From contig NZ_LMBZ01000001.1 in assembly GCF_001439635.1 (NCBI RefSeq), forward strand, positions 264,339 to 328,338: a stretch of DNA of 64,000 nt. The letters are read 5' to 3'. Below, piece by piece: positions 45,231 through 54,394 of this stretch. Position 1 is the first letter of the stretch; each line of letters begins with the position of its first letter. The translations under genes and the position numbers were made by a program. This stretch comes from Solibacillus cecembensis. GTDB taxonomy: Bacteria; Bacillota; Bacilli; Bacillales_A; Planococcaceae. Below the pieces are notes generated by a model. The model was not told where the DNA came from and did no database searches. It worked only from the letters and a program-made list of their open reading frames with translations.

Positions 45231-47399
45231 ATGGAGATTATAAACCAAACAAACAGAACAATGCTCTTTGAAGAAATTAATCCCGAAAAAATGGACCTAA
45301 TTACGCTTGTTGGGGATGTAAAAGGAATTGACAGTCTTAGTGATGAGAAGATAAAGGAGATTAATCAATATCTACTTGTAAAAAGTTTTGATGAATTTCT
45401 AGATAAGTTCTCACCAACAGTCTACTCTTTCTATAACGCAGCGAATCAAAAAGTGATGTATTCGCTTAAAAAACCTGAAGGAATTCAGGAGGATTGCATT
45501 TCAGAAATTGCCATTGACCAAAACAATGACTTTTTAAATATGTTATTCACATTAATTGATACGAAAAGAAGTCAAGGCATTGCCAATGTGGACTTTAAAT
45601 TTGAAAATCTATTAGATATGATTTCACCCAAAAAAGTGATGGACGATATTCGACAAGTGAGAAAAGAAATTCACTACTTATATGGAGAATATGAAGGTTT
45701 AGACGAAGGTGATCCGAAAAAACTGGATACTGGAGATAAATTGAATTTAATGTTTGAGGTAGCTAGCAGAAACTATAATAACGTCATGGCGATGCTCCCG
45801 TTAGCTATTGAAGATATAAAGACGAGGCTTTTACTAGGTGCTAATCAACAAGAAGATGAGTCCGAGAAGTTACAAATAGGGACCCTTACTATCGGTGAAA
45901 CAGGAGAACTAAAAGTCATTGAAGCTCCTCAAAATACTAATTCGGAACTAATGATAGTTGAAGAAAATAGCAACTATGGTTTAAGTACGGTATTTGAAGA
46001 GGACTATGAATCAATTACAGAATCACCATCTTCTTATGTCAAAGATTTAGTTGTAAGAACTTTCTCCCCGCTACCATCGGTTAGAGCTGAATTTGATATT
46101 GCAACAGAGGTACAAAATTACAATACATACCTAGAATTCTATAAAGATGCAAAGGATGAATTTGTAAAGACCGTAAAGCCTTTAGTTGAAAAGCTATTAG
46201 GCGTAAAAATGTATTTTGATCAATATGCTACTAAAAATAGAGGTATGCAACCATCCTTAATTGTGACAAATACGAAATTAGACATGCTAGTTAAAGGTAA
46301 TAATTTACCAAGACTAAGCACATATCTGAATACTGTAAACTCGAAAAATGATTTTACAGATACAGTATGGTTTGGTATTGTCCCATCATTAGAATTAGAA
46401 GCTACTAGTAAATTAAAAGTTAGTAGGTCAAGATTTAAAGGGAATGAAAAGGTTTCCAAGCAAGAAGGAAACACAATGGAGTCGTTATCTTTACTTCTCG
46501 ATGCTATAAAAGAATTTAAAGTGCAAGTATTTTTCAATTTTATGGCGGAGGAAGAAACTACCTTTAATGGAATTGCAACAGCTGGTATTGATCGACTAAT
46601 TGATAAATGTTCTGTACTTGTCAGAAAGGAATATAGTGAGTTTGCGATACCTTGTCTCCCTAACTTCACAATCATTCCAAAAGATAAGTCCGGTGTCATT
46701 ATTGATACAAGAATGCAGACAACCGAAAATGGTGCACGTCTTTCTAAAGAAAAAGAAGATATATTAAAGCTTTGGATTGAAGGTGTGTATGTAGGTGCTA
46801 GCTATGTAGCAGCTGGAATAGTGTCTGCTTATCAATGTCCAGAATATTTGAAAGAATCATTTCGTAATGTAAAGAGAAGTTATCCGGGTGTTCGATTTGA
46901 TATTGAAGCGGGTGACAACTCACTTAGAACTGTGACGACAATGGCTAAAGAAATATCTGGATTTACTAATAATATTAAGGATGCAATTAATAGTAGAAGC
47001 TTTGGTTTTGTTTTCTCATCAGAAAATGCCCAACTGCAAGATAAAGATATTAAGCGCATTACGGTATATAAAGCTAGAAGTTTAGCAATGAAGGATGATG
47101 GATTCGATTCAATTTATAAAACGCAAGTAAGTACCTATATTGAAAGAATTCTACGATTCCAATCAGGGGATTTTAAACATGATAATATTGTTCGATTCTT
47201 TAGTAATAATCCAAGTAGTCAAAAAAGTAAGTGGCTAAATGATAAAGGATATGTGAATTCGGTTATTCAAGATGGGGACGATATAGGCTACATTATTGAT
47301 GAAAAAACAAGCCTATGCCAAATTGATTTAATATTTAATGGTAACGTTAAAAATCTTGAAGTCATGATTACAAAAGGGACAAGTGCTGTGAAAGCATAA
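45231..47399 (+). CDS. Candidate single-chain contractile sheath (TssB/TssC-like)
   Basis: The 722-residue soluble protein is first in the structural operon, ahead of the tube gene. Near its N-terminus VDFKFENLLDMISPKKVMDDI (about 120-140) recalls TssB-type ELKF-x-MDDFSP motifs. The last about 110 residues (YKTQVSTYIERILRFQ, KSKWLNDKGYVNSVIQD, LCQIDLIFNGNVKNLEVMI) follow the order of the TssC C-terminal domain: helix, RWLN-like segment, strand, final strand. An acidic, variable linker (about 205-275) separates the parts. It thus looks like one polypeptide carrying both sheath halves. This is my inference; sequence identity to known sheaths is low by eye. Confidence 0.6.
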   Translation: MEIINQTNRTMLFEEINPEKMDLITLVGDVKGIDSLSDEKIKEINQYLLVKSFDEFLDKFSPTVYSFYNAANQKVMYSLKKPEGIQEDCISEIAIDQNNDFLNMLFTLIDTKRSQGIANVDFKFENLLDMISPKKVMDDIRQVRKEIHYLYGEYEGLDEGDPKKLDTGDKLNLMFEVASRNYNNVMAMLPLAIEDIKTRLLLGANQQEDESEKLQIGTLTIGETGELKVIEAPQNTNSELMIVEENSNYGLSTVFEEDYESITESPSSYVKDLVVRTFSPLPSVRAEFDIATEVQNYNTYLEFYKDAKDEFVKTVKPLVEKLLGVKMYFDQYATKNRGMQPSLIVTNTKLDMLVKGNNLPRLSTYLNTVNSKNDFTDTVWFGIVPSLELEATSKLKVSRSRFKGNEKVSKQEGNTMESLSLLLDAIKEFKVQVFFNFMAEEETTFNGIATAGIDRLIDKCSVLVRKEYSEFAIPCLPNFTIIPKDKSGVIIDTRMQTTENGARLSKEKEDILKLWIEGVYVGASYVAAGIVSAYQCPEYLKESFRNVKRSYPGVRFDIEAGDNSLRTVTTMAKEISGFTNNIKDAINSRSFGFVFSSENAQLQDKDIKRITVYKARSLAMKDDGFDSIYKTQVSTYIERILRFQSGDFKHDNIVRFFSNNPSSQKSKWLNDKGYVNSVIQDGDDIGYIIDEKTSLCQIDLIFNGNVKNLEVMITKGTSAVKA

Positions 47400-47719
47400 A
47401 TGTTTCACTTAACAGTATCGGTATTAATGAACACATTATGAGATGTGTGTTTAAGGTTTATTACTAAATAAATCTTTTAACATAAATATGAATCTACCCT
47501 AAAGATTAATTTGGTAGAAAGTACATATTCCTCATTCTAACAATTAACTATGAAAAAAGGTTTTATTTTCTACAAATGAGTAAAACAACTTTAGTTGCTG
47601 TTGATTGTAGTAGATGCTAAGAGATTATTGGGAAATTAAAGCGTCAAGATGGGGAGTTTAATGCTACCAAGGGATTCTTTTGATGATTCAAATAATAAAA
47701 CAATTTGGAGGGAATAAGA
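47400..47719. other. Gene-free spacer between sheath and tube genes
   Basis: No gene is visible. A small hairpin with TCTACC/GGTAGA arms lies near 47490-47520. A separate promoter for the tube gene would make sense but is not clear. Confidence 0.4.
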
Positions 47720-48145
47720 ATGGGTTTTGTATTAAAAGTAGAAGGTTCTGAAGCAATTGAATTAGGATTAGAAAGTATTATATCGGTTGAGTATGAAACG
47801 GATACACCAGACGACTCTAATGCTCGATCTACAGATGTTGGTGCAACTTTAAAAGTGAAGGGGAAAATTCTTACAGCAACAGATGGTGACAATTCTGATG
47901 ATACGATGAAACTGGCACTGTGGTCTTTAGTACCTGCGGAAAAGGCAGATTGTTACCGTAAAGTAACATTAGAAGTTATCGCTGCTGATCAAGTTGTTAG
48001 AAAAATTGATTTCCCAAATGCGTTTGTTGTCGATTATACAGAAAGATTTGGAGACACTGAGGGGATTGGCGAGTTCTTCATTTTTATTAAGCAGAAGAAA
48101 GACAAAACAGACTTGGCGAAAATTGAAGGCGGCTACGCTGTCTAA
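47720..48145 (+). CDS. Hcp/phage-tube-like protein
   Basis: The 141-residue protein is almost all beta strand (MGFVLKVEGSEAIELGLESIISVEYETDT, ATLKVKGKILTA, FPNAFVVDYTERFGDTEGIGEFFIFIKQKK). This matches the size and build of Hcp and phage tail-tube proteins, including a long strand near the end and a helix in the middle (MKLALWSLVPAEK). ATG 47720 is seven bases after GGAGGG. A strong terminator right after it suggests higher expression than the genes downstream, as expected for a polymerising tube. Confidence 0.7.
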   Translation: MGFVLKVEGSEAIELGLESIISVEYETDTPDDSNARSTDVGATLKVKGKILTATDGDNSDDTMKLALWSLVPAEKADCYRKVTLEVIAADQVVRKIDFPNAFVVDYTERFGDTEGIGEFFIFIKQKKDKTDLAKIEGGYAV

Positions 48146-48172
48146 TATTTTTTTCTAGTATATTTTCTTTTA

Positions 48173-48209
48173 ATTATCTAAGGAACTGTATAGTTCCTTA
48201 GATAATTTT
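48173..48209 (+). terminator. Intra-operon terminator after the tube gene
   Basis: A perfect 15-bp stem (48173-48187 with 48192-48206) with a 4-base loop is followed by TTTG. It probably lets only part of the transcripts continue into the downstream genes. Confidence 0.8.
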
Positions 48210-48241
48210 GAATAATTCATAGTTAATGAGGATGAAATATT

Positions 48242-48682
48242 ATGAAAAATCACTATGAGATTTTAGGTATTAGTAGAAACGCTTCACAAGAACAAATAAA
48301 ACACGCGTATCGAAAATTATCAAAAAAGCATCATCCAGATGTGAGTGATGGCAGCAAGGAATCCGAAAAAATATTTTTAGAAGTGCAAGAGGCATACACA
48401 GTGCTAAAAGACTCTACTACTAGAGATGTATATGATGCTAGTTTAGATTCAGCTAATCGAAGTGGAACGCATAAAAATGACCCTGTCAACAAAACTAGAA
48501 AACAGCCTTCTGCAAAAAGTTATGAGTTTAATATGAATAATATTGAAAAGAATTTTGAACAATTTTTTGGTTTTAATCCTAAGACAAGAGAAACATCGTC
48601 GTTAAATAACCAATCTATAAAGAAAAATCCATTGGATACTTCTGATTTATTTAATCGTTTTTTTACAAATAAGAAACGGTAA
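48242..48682 (+). CDS. J-domain protein
   Basis: Residues 1-66 are a J domain with the HPD motif (KKHHPDVSD) that stimulates Hsp70 ATPase. The rest is not DnaJ-like: a polar linker, then two similar short segments, IEKNFEQFFGFNP and LDTSDLFNRFF, which could bind a client or partner. There is no Gly/Phe region or zinc domain. The neighbouring Hsp70-like gene at 54395 is its natural partner, so an assembly or disassembly role in this system is likely. Confidence 0.85.
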   Translation: MKNHYEILGISRNASQEQIKHAYRKLSKKHHPDVSDGSKESEKIFLEVQEAYTVLKDSTTRDVYDASLDSANRSGTHKNDPVNKTRKQPSAKSYEFNMNNIEKNFEQFFGFNPKTRETSSLNNQSIKKNPLDTSDLFNRFFTNKKR

Positions 48683-48733
48683 ATGCTCTTAATAAACCTT
48701 TAGTTAAAAGTCTGAGGAAAGGAGTTTTATATC

Positions 48734-49318
48734 GTGTATGACATGAAATTTCAATCTACTAAGCGTGTGGGAAAGCAAAGTGAGAATAAAAAAATGATAA
48801 TAAAAATTTTAGATTTCACAATTATTATCATTTCTTGTATTGCTTTTTTTTACGTATTTATAGTAAATCAAGAGCTTCTTTTAAAAATAATATTTGGCTC
48901 AGCATTGTGCCTAATAGCGATTATTTATAGCTTAGTAAAGTATGTTCCTAATGATAGTGTCAATACAAGGACTGACTTAGCTATCCAAAAAATGGTGCTG
49001 CTCGGCGAAATGGGAGAAACAACAAAAGAATGGCTCATTCAAGGAAAAACATCTTTAGTAATTGGAAAAAGTTCGAAAGAAATTGAAGTTGGAATAGATT
49101 TATCAGGTACAGAGTATGAATCCCTCATCAACTATGAGCATGCAGTATTAAATTGTGTAGCAGATGCATGGTTCATAGAAGATATTGATTCTGTGAGTGG
49201 GGTAGGGATTAAAAAAGCTGATAAACGTGTAAAAATTAGATTGAAACAAGGCATCCCTTGTCGCATAAATGTTGGAGATACAATATACATAGCAAATACT
49301 CGAATTTTAGTAAGATAA
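48734..49318 (+). CDS. Membrane-bound FHA-domain protein
   Basis: Two membrane helices (about residues 22-44 and 48-69) are followed by a C-terminal FHA-like beta domain from about 100 (TSLVIGKSSKEIEVGI, NYEHAVLNCVADAWFIEDI, VKIRLKQG, INVGDTIYIANTRILV). FHA domains bind phosphothreonine. The usual Gly-Arg of strand 3-4 is Gly-Lys here and SRxH is NYEH, so the fold is clear but binding may be altered. GTG 48734 lies nine bases after AAAGGAG. Confidence 0.8.
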   Translation: MYDMKFQSTKRVGKQSENKKMIIKILDFTIIIISCIAFFYVFIVNQELLLKIIFGSALCLIAIIYSLVKYVPNDSVNTRTDLAIQKMVLLGEMGETTKEWLIQGKTSLVIGKSSKEIEVGIDLSGTEYESLINYEHAVLNCVADAWFIEDIDSVSGVGIKKADKRVKIRLKQGIPCRINVGDTIYIANTRILVR

Positions 49319-49357
49319 AAGAAACTAAGATTGTAACATAGATTGGAGCAATAGTAG

Positions 49358-49882
49358 ATGAGTTTGATTAGATGTACAAATGGCCATATGTTTAGTTCAA
49401 GAAGACATAAAAATGTTTGCCCATATTGTAATGTGATGGTTGAACAGGAAGCAAAAGTAAATAGTCATCCACTTGTTAGTGTAGAAGATGATAAAACAAT
49501 GCCCTACTTAGGTGAGATGGATGGGGTTGATCCTGTCACAGGATGGTTAGTTTGTATTGAAGGGGCACAAATGGGTCGTGACTATAGAATATTAGCTGAA
49601 AAAAACTTTATTGGAAGATCAGAAGATATGCACATTCGGATTATTGGTGATAATACCATTTCTATACGTAATCATGCGGTTATTGTTTACGACCCTAAAA
49701 AAAGGAATTTCTTTTTACTTCCAGGAGATGCTTCAGGATTAGCATACCTCAATAATGAGGCAGTATACACGCCTATAGAATTAGCAGCATACGATGTTAT
49801 ACAACTGGGAATGAGTAAGTTTCTTTTTATCCCACTATGTGGAATTCATTTTGAATGGGAAAACAACCAGAGCGAGGAATGA
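49358..49882 (+). CDS. Zinc-ribbon plus FHA-domain protein
   Basis: A short N-terminal ribbon (C6, H10, C21, C24 in CTNGHMFSS and VCPYC) is followed by a linker with DDKTMPYLGEM and an FHA domain (FIGRSEDMHIRI, NTISIRNHAVIVYDP, GDASGLAYLNNEAVY, DVIQLGMSKFLF). The phosphopeptide residues GRS and S-x-x-x-H are kept. The DDKTMPY linker holds a Thr that could be the kinase's target. It is the likely signal adaptor of this cluster, comparable to Fha1. Confidence 0.85.
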   Translation: MSLIRCTNGHMFSSRRHKNVCPYCNVMVEQEAKVNSHPLVSVEDDKTMPYLGEMDGVDPVTGWLVCIEGAQMGRDYRILAEKNFIGRSEDMHIRIIGDNTISIRNHAVIVYDPKKRNFFLLPGDASGLAYLNNEAVYTPIELAAYDVIQLGMSKFLFIPLCGIHFEWENNQSEE

Positions 49883-49889
49883 GCGAGAA

Positions 49890-50729
49890 ATGGAACAAAC
49901 TTTAGTACCATACATAATCGTACTTGGAATCATCTTTGTACTTTTATGCTTACTATTAATTAGAAACATTATTGTAAATTTAGTAGAAACTAAAGAAATC
50001 GAAATTGGAAATGGTCAGACGATAGGGAGACGGGAAGAACAAGATGACTATTTTTCAACAGAAGAGACTAAGCATGGAACAATTGCTGTGTTAGCTGATG
50101 GTATAAGTGGGTTAGCAAACGGGAGAATGGCAAGTACTGTTGCCGTAACTACATTTATTCAAGAATTTAAGAAACTGGATAACCTTGAAAATATTGATTC
50201 CTTTTTTAAAACGACAGCTTTACATAGTAATAATCGAATTGTTCAAAATCTCAATGGTTCCAATGGAGGAACTACATTAGTGGCTGCTATTATTGATGAA
50301 AATGGACATTTATATTGGGGAGCTGTAGGAGATAGTGTTATTTCAATATTTCGAAATGGAGAATTTATAGCTATTAATCAAAAACATATTTTTGAATCAG
50401 TATTAAAGGACCGTTATATAGCGGGGGAGATTTCCCAATTAGAAATTCAAGAAAATCCCTTTAAAAAAAGATTAATTAACTATTTAGGGTACGAAGGATT
50501 TAAAAATTTAGATATCGGTAAAACACCGATTAAGTTAATCAAGGGAGACAAAGTATGTTTATTTAGCGATGGTATATACGATAGCTTGACAGAAATAGAA
50601 ATGGAAAATATTTTTTCTCAGCAAGTATCTCCTTATGATATTGCTCAAAACACTATCAAAACAGTTGAACAAAAACGCTTAAAAAATCAGGATAATGCGA
50701 CCATTTTAATTTTAGAGAAAAAATGGTAG
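49890..50729 (+). CDS. Membrane-anchored PP2C phosphatase
   Basis: The 279-residue protein has one membrane helix (YIIVLGIIFVLLCLLLIRNIIV) and a complete PP2C domain with all metal motifs: QDDYF, LADGISG (68-74), GAVGDS, FSDGIYD and NQDNATI. It should remove phosphate from the kinase targets near the membrane. ATG 49890 is chosen; the open frame upstream overlaps the FHA gene. Confidence 0.88.
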   Translation: MEQTLVPYIIVLGIIFVLLCLLLIRNIIVNLVETKEIEIGNGQTIGRREEQDDYFSTEETKHGTIAVLADGISGLANGRMASTVAVTTFIQEFKKLDNLENIDSFFKTTALHSNNRIVQNLNGSNGGTTLVAAIIDENGHLYWGAVGDSVISIFRNGEFIAINQKHIFESVLKDRYIAGEISQLEIQENPFKKRLINYLGYEGFKNLDIGKTPIKLIKGDKVCLFSDGIYDSLTEIEMENIFSQQVSPYDIAQNTIKTVEQKRLKNQDNATILILEKKW

Positions 50730-50775
50730 TAAGACTGGTTGATTATCTATTTTTGAGCGAAAAAGGAGGAACGAT

Positions 50776-52410
50776 ATGCGAAAGGAAAATAGTAATTTTA
50801 AAACTGCTTTTTTGTCAGAGGCAGGTTCCTATATGCAAAATAAGGATTACTTTGCATATACAGAACTCGATGATGTAGCTTGTTGGGTTGCCGTAAAAGG
50901 ATTAGATTCCGATCAGGAGATTAATAGTGCTGAATTGGCAGCAAAAGGAATACTAGAAAAGTTTATAGAAAATCCATCTATGTCAAGAAGAAGAATCAAA
51001 AAGTATTTAAAAAATGCCCAACACTTGCTACAAGCACAGAGTTTAAGAGTAAGATTGAAAGCAAGTATTGTCATCGTAGTATCAGATTATTCAAAGATGA
51101 TTTGTGCAACAGCAGGTAATTCAAGGGTGTATCATTTTCGGAATGGCACACTATCTTATAAAAGTAGCGATCAGAGCTTAGCACAAAAATGGGCTTATGA
51201 AAGGGATTATGCAATCGATATAAGTCAACATGAAGAGAGAAGTAATCTGTTAAATTATCTTGGAAAACCAAATAGCTTTCAACCAGTTGTTTCAAAGAAA
51301 ATCAAGTTGATGGATGACGATGTGTTATTGCTTTGTACATCAGGATTTTGGGAAGAAGTAAGTGAAATAGAAATGGCTGACGCATTAGAGAATGCTAAAG
51401 AGCCAGAGCAGTACGTGGATGTGCTAGAGGAGGTATTTTTAAGTAGACAGAAGAAAATAGTGAATAACTATACAATCGCTACTATTTTTACCAATAAAGT
51501 ATATCAAGAGAACAATAAGAAAAAGATGAAATATCTTAAACTTATAGTAGCTACAATGTTATTAGCTCTGGTTGTTGGTGGAGGTACTATTTTCTATCAA
51601 GCTAAACAAGCAAAAGCAATGGCTGAATTATCAGCTGAAATGATTGAGCATGAAAAAACGGGGAATCTTCATTTTCAAGATGGTAATTACGAAGATGCTT
51701 TAATGGAATATAGTGAGGGCAGAAATGCCGCTAAGAAATTAAAAAATCCAGTACATAGAAATTTATTAGCAAAAAAATTAAGGGTAACGCAACTAATCAT
51801 TAATGGAAATCAATCAGCAGAAGCTGGGGAGTTTTCAGCAGCGGTGGAGACATATGAAAAAGCTAATGAGGAAGGAAAAATAATAGGCAATTTCGGTAAA
51901 GAAGAGATTGAACAGAAAATTACCGATATGGACTCCATTGTACAAATTTTAGAGGCTGTAAAGAAAGGCGATTTTAAATTTGAAGCAGAAGATTATACTA
52001 GTGCGCTTGAGTTTTATCAAAAAGCTAGAAAACAAGCACTTGAAATTTCCTTTAGTGGCGACTCCGCTATAAAGCAGAAAATTGAAGAAACTGAAGGAAA
52101 AATCGCTGAATTGGAAAAAGCACAGAAGGAACTAAGAGCAGAAGGTTTAGAAAAAAGTGGAGATCAAAGCTATGCTCGTCAAGAATATTCTAAAGCAGTT
52201 GAATCCTATACAATAGCACAAGAAATTTATCAGGAAACAAATTTAATAGCGAAGGTGTTAGGACTAGAACGTAAAATTATGAATGCTAATGATAAATTAA
52301 ATCCCCCCCCTTTAGTAGAAGTACCTGAAATAATGTACGATAAAGCTGGATTCCCTCTTGATGAAGTGACAGAAGAAAATCAGGATTCTAAAGAAGAGGG
52401 GGTAGAATGA
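50776..52410 (+). CDS. Pseudo-PP2C with membrane helix and TPR tail
   Basis: Residues 1-240 keep the PP2C fold but lose its metal ligands: ADG is VKG (40-42), GDSR is GNSR (114-117), SDG is TSG (188-190), DNAT is NNYT (230-233). A single helix (about 253-273) follows. Then TPR-like repeats (TGNLHFQDGNYEDALMEYSEG, AEAGEFSAAVETYEKANEEGK, EDYTSALEFYQKARKQA, QEYSKAVESYTIAQEIYQE) extend to about residue 500, probably outside the membrane. It is likely a catalytically dead sensor or scaffold linking cytoplasm and wall side. Overlaps the next gene by four bases. Confidence 0.82.
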   Translation: MRKENSNFKTAFLSEAGSYMQNKDYFAYTELDDVACWVAVKGLDSDQEINSAELAAKGILEKFIENPSMSRRRIKKYLKNAQHLLQAQSLRVRLKASIVIVVSDYSKMICATAGNSRVYHFRNGTLSYKSSDQSLAQKWAYERDYAIDISQHEERSNLLNYLGKPNSFQPVVSKKIKLMDDDVLLLCTSGFWEEVSEIEMADALENAKEPEQYVDVLEEVFLSRQKKIVNNYTIATIFTNKVYQENNKKKMKYLKLIVATMLLALVVGGGTIFYQAKQAKAMAELSAEMIEHEKTGNLHFQDGNYEDALMEYSEGRNAAKKLKNPVHRNLLAKKLRVTQLIINGNQSAEAGEFSAAVETYEKANEEGKIIGNFGKEEIEQKITDMDSIVQILEAVKKGDFKFEAEDYTSALEFYQKARKQALEISFSGDSAIKQKIEETEGKIAELEKAQKELRAEGLEKSGDQSYARQEYSKAVESYTIAQEIYQETNLIAKVLGLERKIMNANDKLNPPPLVEVPEIMYDKAGFPLDEVTEENQDSKEEGVE

Positions 52411-53687
52411 TGAAAGAGATAATATTTGAACGGTTACGCAAAATAGAAAACCTTGAGCAACGTCAACTATTAAAAGATATCGTAGGGGGCGTATTGGTAA
52501 ATTTAATTAATTATCAAGAAGAGATGAACAGCAAGCTAGAGAATCGGATTTTCAATGAAATTGAAGATCGGGAAAGCAAAACTGATATTTACGTGACGTT
52601 GAGTTCAAAGGATGAAGTTGATCCGATTCATGATTATTTGTTCCCAATCATACCAGCCAATCTTGAACAACATAAAATAGATATGAAAGAAGTATTAGAT
52701 TCGTTTAGTAAAAATCAACCTATCCCATTTTTCACTATATTTTTACAGTGTGATTCGATACAACTTAAACAATTGGATGCACAACAAAGAGTATTTAATG
52801 GACAGCTTCATACTACAGATGGGCAAGTAGTAGAGGTAAAGGTAAATCTCAAAAAAAATGTATCCTATATACGGGAAATAAGTCATTTATACCAACTTTT
52901 TTTAGTGAACGGTTTATATTGGAAAACAGTTAATAACCCATATATCCATAAGTTTTATGATGTTGTTTTAGTAGATTGTCCATCATTGAATGCAGATACT
53001 GAAATAAAAGAATTCACTATTAATTTAGAGGAATTTGAAAATAAAAAACGATTAGATATGGTGCCGTTATGGAATATTGAAAGGCTTGAATTAAAGAATA
53101 TAGGTTTTCCAATTCCTGCATTAGATAAAGTAAACTATGAGCACGTTCTTTCTATTAGAAAGACAGGAAGTCAACATGGCTACCTTGTGGATGTGGAGGG
53201 AGAAAACATCCGCTATATAAAGCGTTTAGAAAATGAATTGACAATTGTTTCACCACAAGATAAATCAGGACTATGGAAGCTCCTGAAAATTACAGAAATC
53301 AACAAGGATAAAACTGGAGAGTTTAATTATGAGGTCGTCTCTAATCGGAGAGTAGATAGCTTCATGAACAAATTTGCAAATAAATATATGGTTAGTGTAA
53401 AGACAAAAGCAGAAATTATTCGTCTTGTTAATACTTTTGAAGCCGCGGAAAAGATGGAACTTGTAGATGTGGAAATATTAAATGAGTTTCAAGGAGAAAG
53501 CTTTTATAATCCGATGAATCCATTCTTAATGGACCCTATAGGAGAGCATAGTGGGAAAAAAGTAATGTTATTACTTTTTAAAGCGAAAGAAGAAAAAAGC
53601 TTTATTTCGAATGATATTTTAAACTTTTTTGTTTCAGAGGTGCAAAGACACTTTTTTGAATATAAGTGTGAAGGGGCCTGGGTATGA
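52407..53687 (+). CDS. Unknown cytoplasmic protein, candidate baseplate component
   Basis: The 426-residue protein has no membrane segment, signal or known motif. It is strand-rich with IHDYLFPIIPANLEQ, SYIREISHLYQLFLVNGLYWKTV and a C-terminal MLLLFKAKEEKSF. It is translationally coupled on both sides (4-base overlaps), which argues for a complex with its neighbours. Position between the signalling genes and the Hsp70 suggests a baseplate (TssF/TssG-type) role, but I could not match it to such a family. Confidence 0.5.
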   Translation: MMKEIIFERLRKIENLEQRQLLKDIVGGVLVNLINYQEEMNSKLENRIFNEIEDRESKTDIYVTLSSKDEVDPIHDYLFPIIPANLEQHKIDMKEVLDSFSKNQPIPFFTIFLQCDSIQLKQLDAQQRVFNGQLHTTDGQVVEVKVNLKKNVSYIREISHLYQLFLVNGLYWKTVNNPYIHKFYDVVLVDCPSLNADTEIKEFTINLEEFENKKRLDMVPLWNIERLELKNIGFPIPALDKVNYEHVLSIRKTGSQHGYLVDVEGENIRYIKRLENELTIVSPQDKSGLWKLLKITEINKDKTGEFNYEVVSNRRVDSFMNKFANKYMVSVKTKAEIIRLVNTFEAAEKMELVDVEILNEFQGESFYNPMNPFLMDPIGEHSGKKVMLLLFKAKEEKSFISNDILNFFVSEVQRHFFEYKCEGAWV

Positions 53688-54373
53688 ATTATATATGGGA
53701 TCTATTAATTAGGGCTGAAAACGAGGGGTTATCGAAGAAAGATATTTATTTTAATCTTGCGAAAACGTATTCACCATATATGGAGCTTAGTCCGGAACTT
53801 ATAAATGCAGATTTTGTAGAAAAGTCAGTAGAGGTAAACCCCTATTATCGCTATCATGATATTTTTAAAAATTTGTTTCATCCTGAAAATATTGAAGAGC
53901 TGGAATTAAGAGAAAGTTTACTTGATTTGTTGCTTCATTTTTTAGCAGAAATTGATCGTAAGCAAGGAATGAATAAACAAGAGTTTTTTGTACGTTTTTT
54001 ATTACGAGATATTGAAGCGAATATTTTTGGTGAAAGTATTAGGGATAAAATGCAATTATTTACTAAACAAGAGAAAGAGATAATTGCACTAAATGTTATA
54101 AGACTATATCAAACTGGCGATGAATTCTTTCTGTTAAAAGATACAATGAAGAGACTTTTTAAAGATTGTATTTTGTATGTTAAATCAGAGGAGAAAGATG
54201 AATTACTTGTCTATCTTGGACAAAAGAAATATGACCAGATTCAACAAAAGGTTCAATTAGTTCTAGAAACATTCTTGCCAATTGGATTTCAAATAGAGAT
54301 TTATTGGGAAAATCATTTTGGCATTATTGATGTAGAAGAGACAATGAAATTAGATAGAATAGTTACTTACTGA
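53684..54373 (+). CDS. Unknown protein, candidate baseplate component
   Basis: The 229-residue soluble protein is mostly helical (ELRESLLDLLLHFLAEIDRKQ, QEKEIIALNVIRLYQTGDEF) and ends VLETFLPIGFQIEIYWENHFGII. That ending recalls the C-terminus of phage tail protein I (gpI/YmfQ-type) baseplate subunits. ATGA overlap with the preceding gene. The gpI-like reading is tentative. Confidence 0.45.
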   Translation: MNYIWDLLIRAENEGLSKKDIYFNLAKTYSPYMELSPELINADFVEKSVEVNPYYRYHDIFKNLFHPENIEELELRESLLDLLLHFLAEIDRKQGMNKQEFFVRFLLRDIEANIFGESIRDKMQLFTKQEKEIIALNVIRLYQTGDEFFLLKDTMKRLFKDCILYVKSEEKDELLVYLGQKKYDQIQQKVQLVLETFLPIGFQIEIYWENHFGIIDVEETMKLDRIVTY

Positions 54374-54394
54374 CTTTTGGAGGTGGATTTAGGT

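Noticed and set aside
43879..52410. Type VII secretion interpretation of the kinase/FHA genes
   Set aside because: No EssC/FtsK-like ATPase, WXG100 or LXG protein is present, while tube and VgrG-like genes are.
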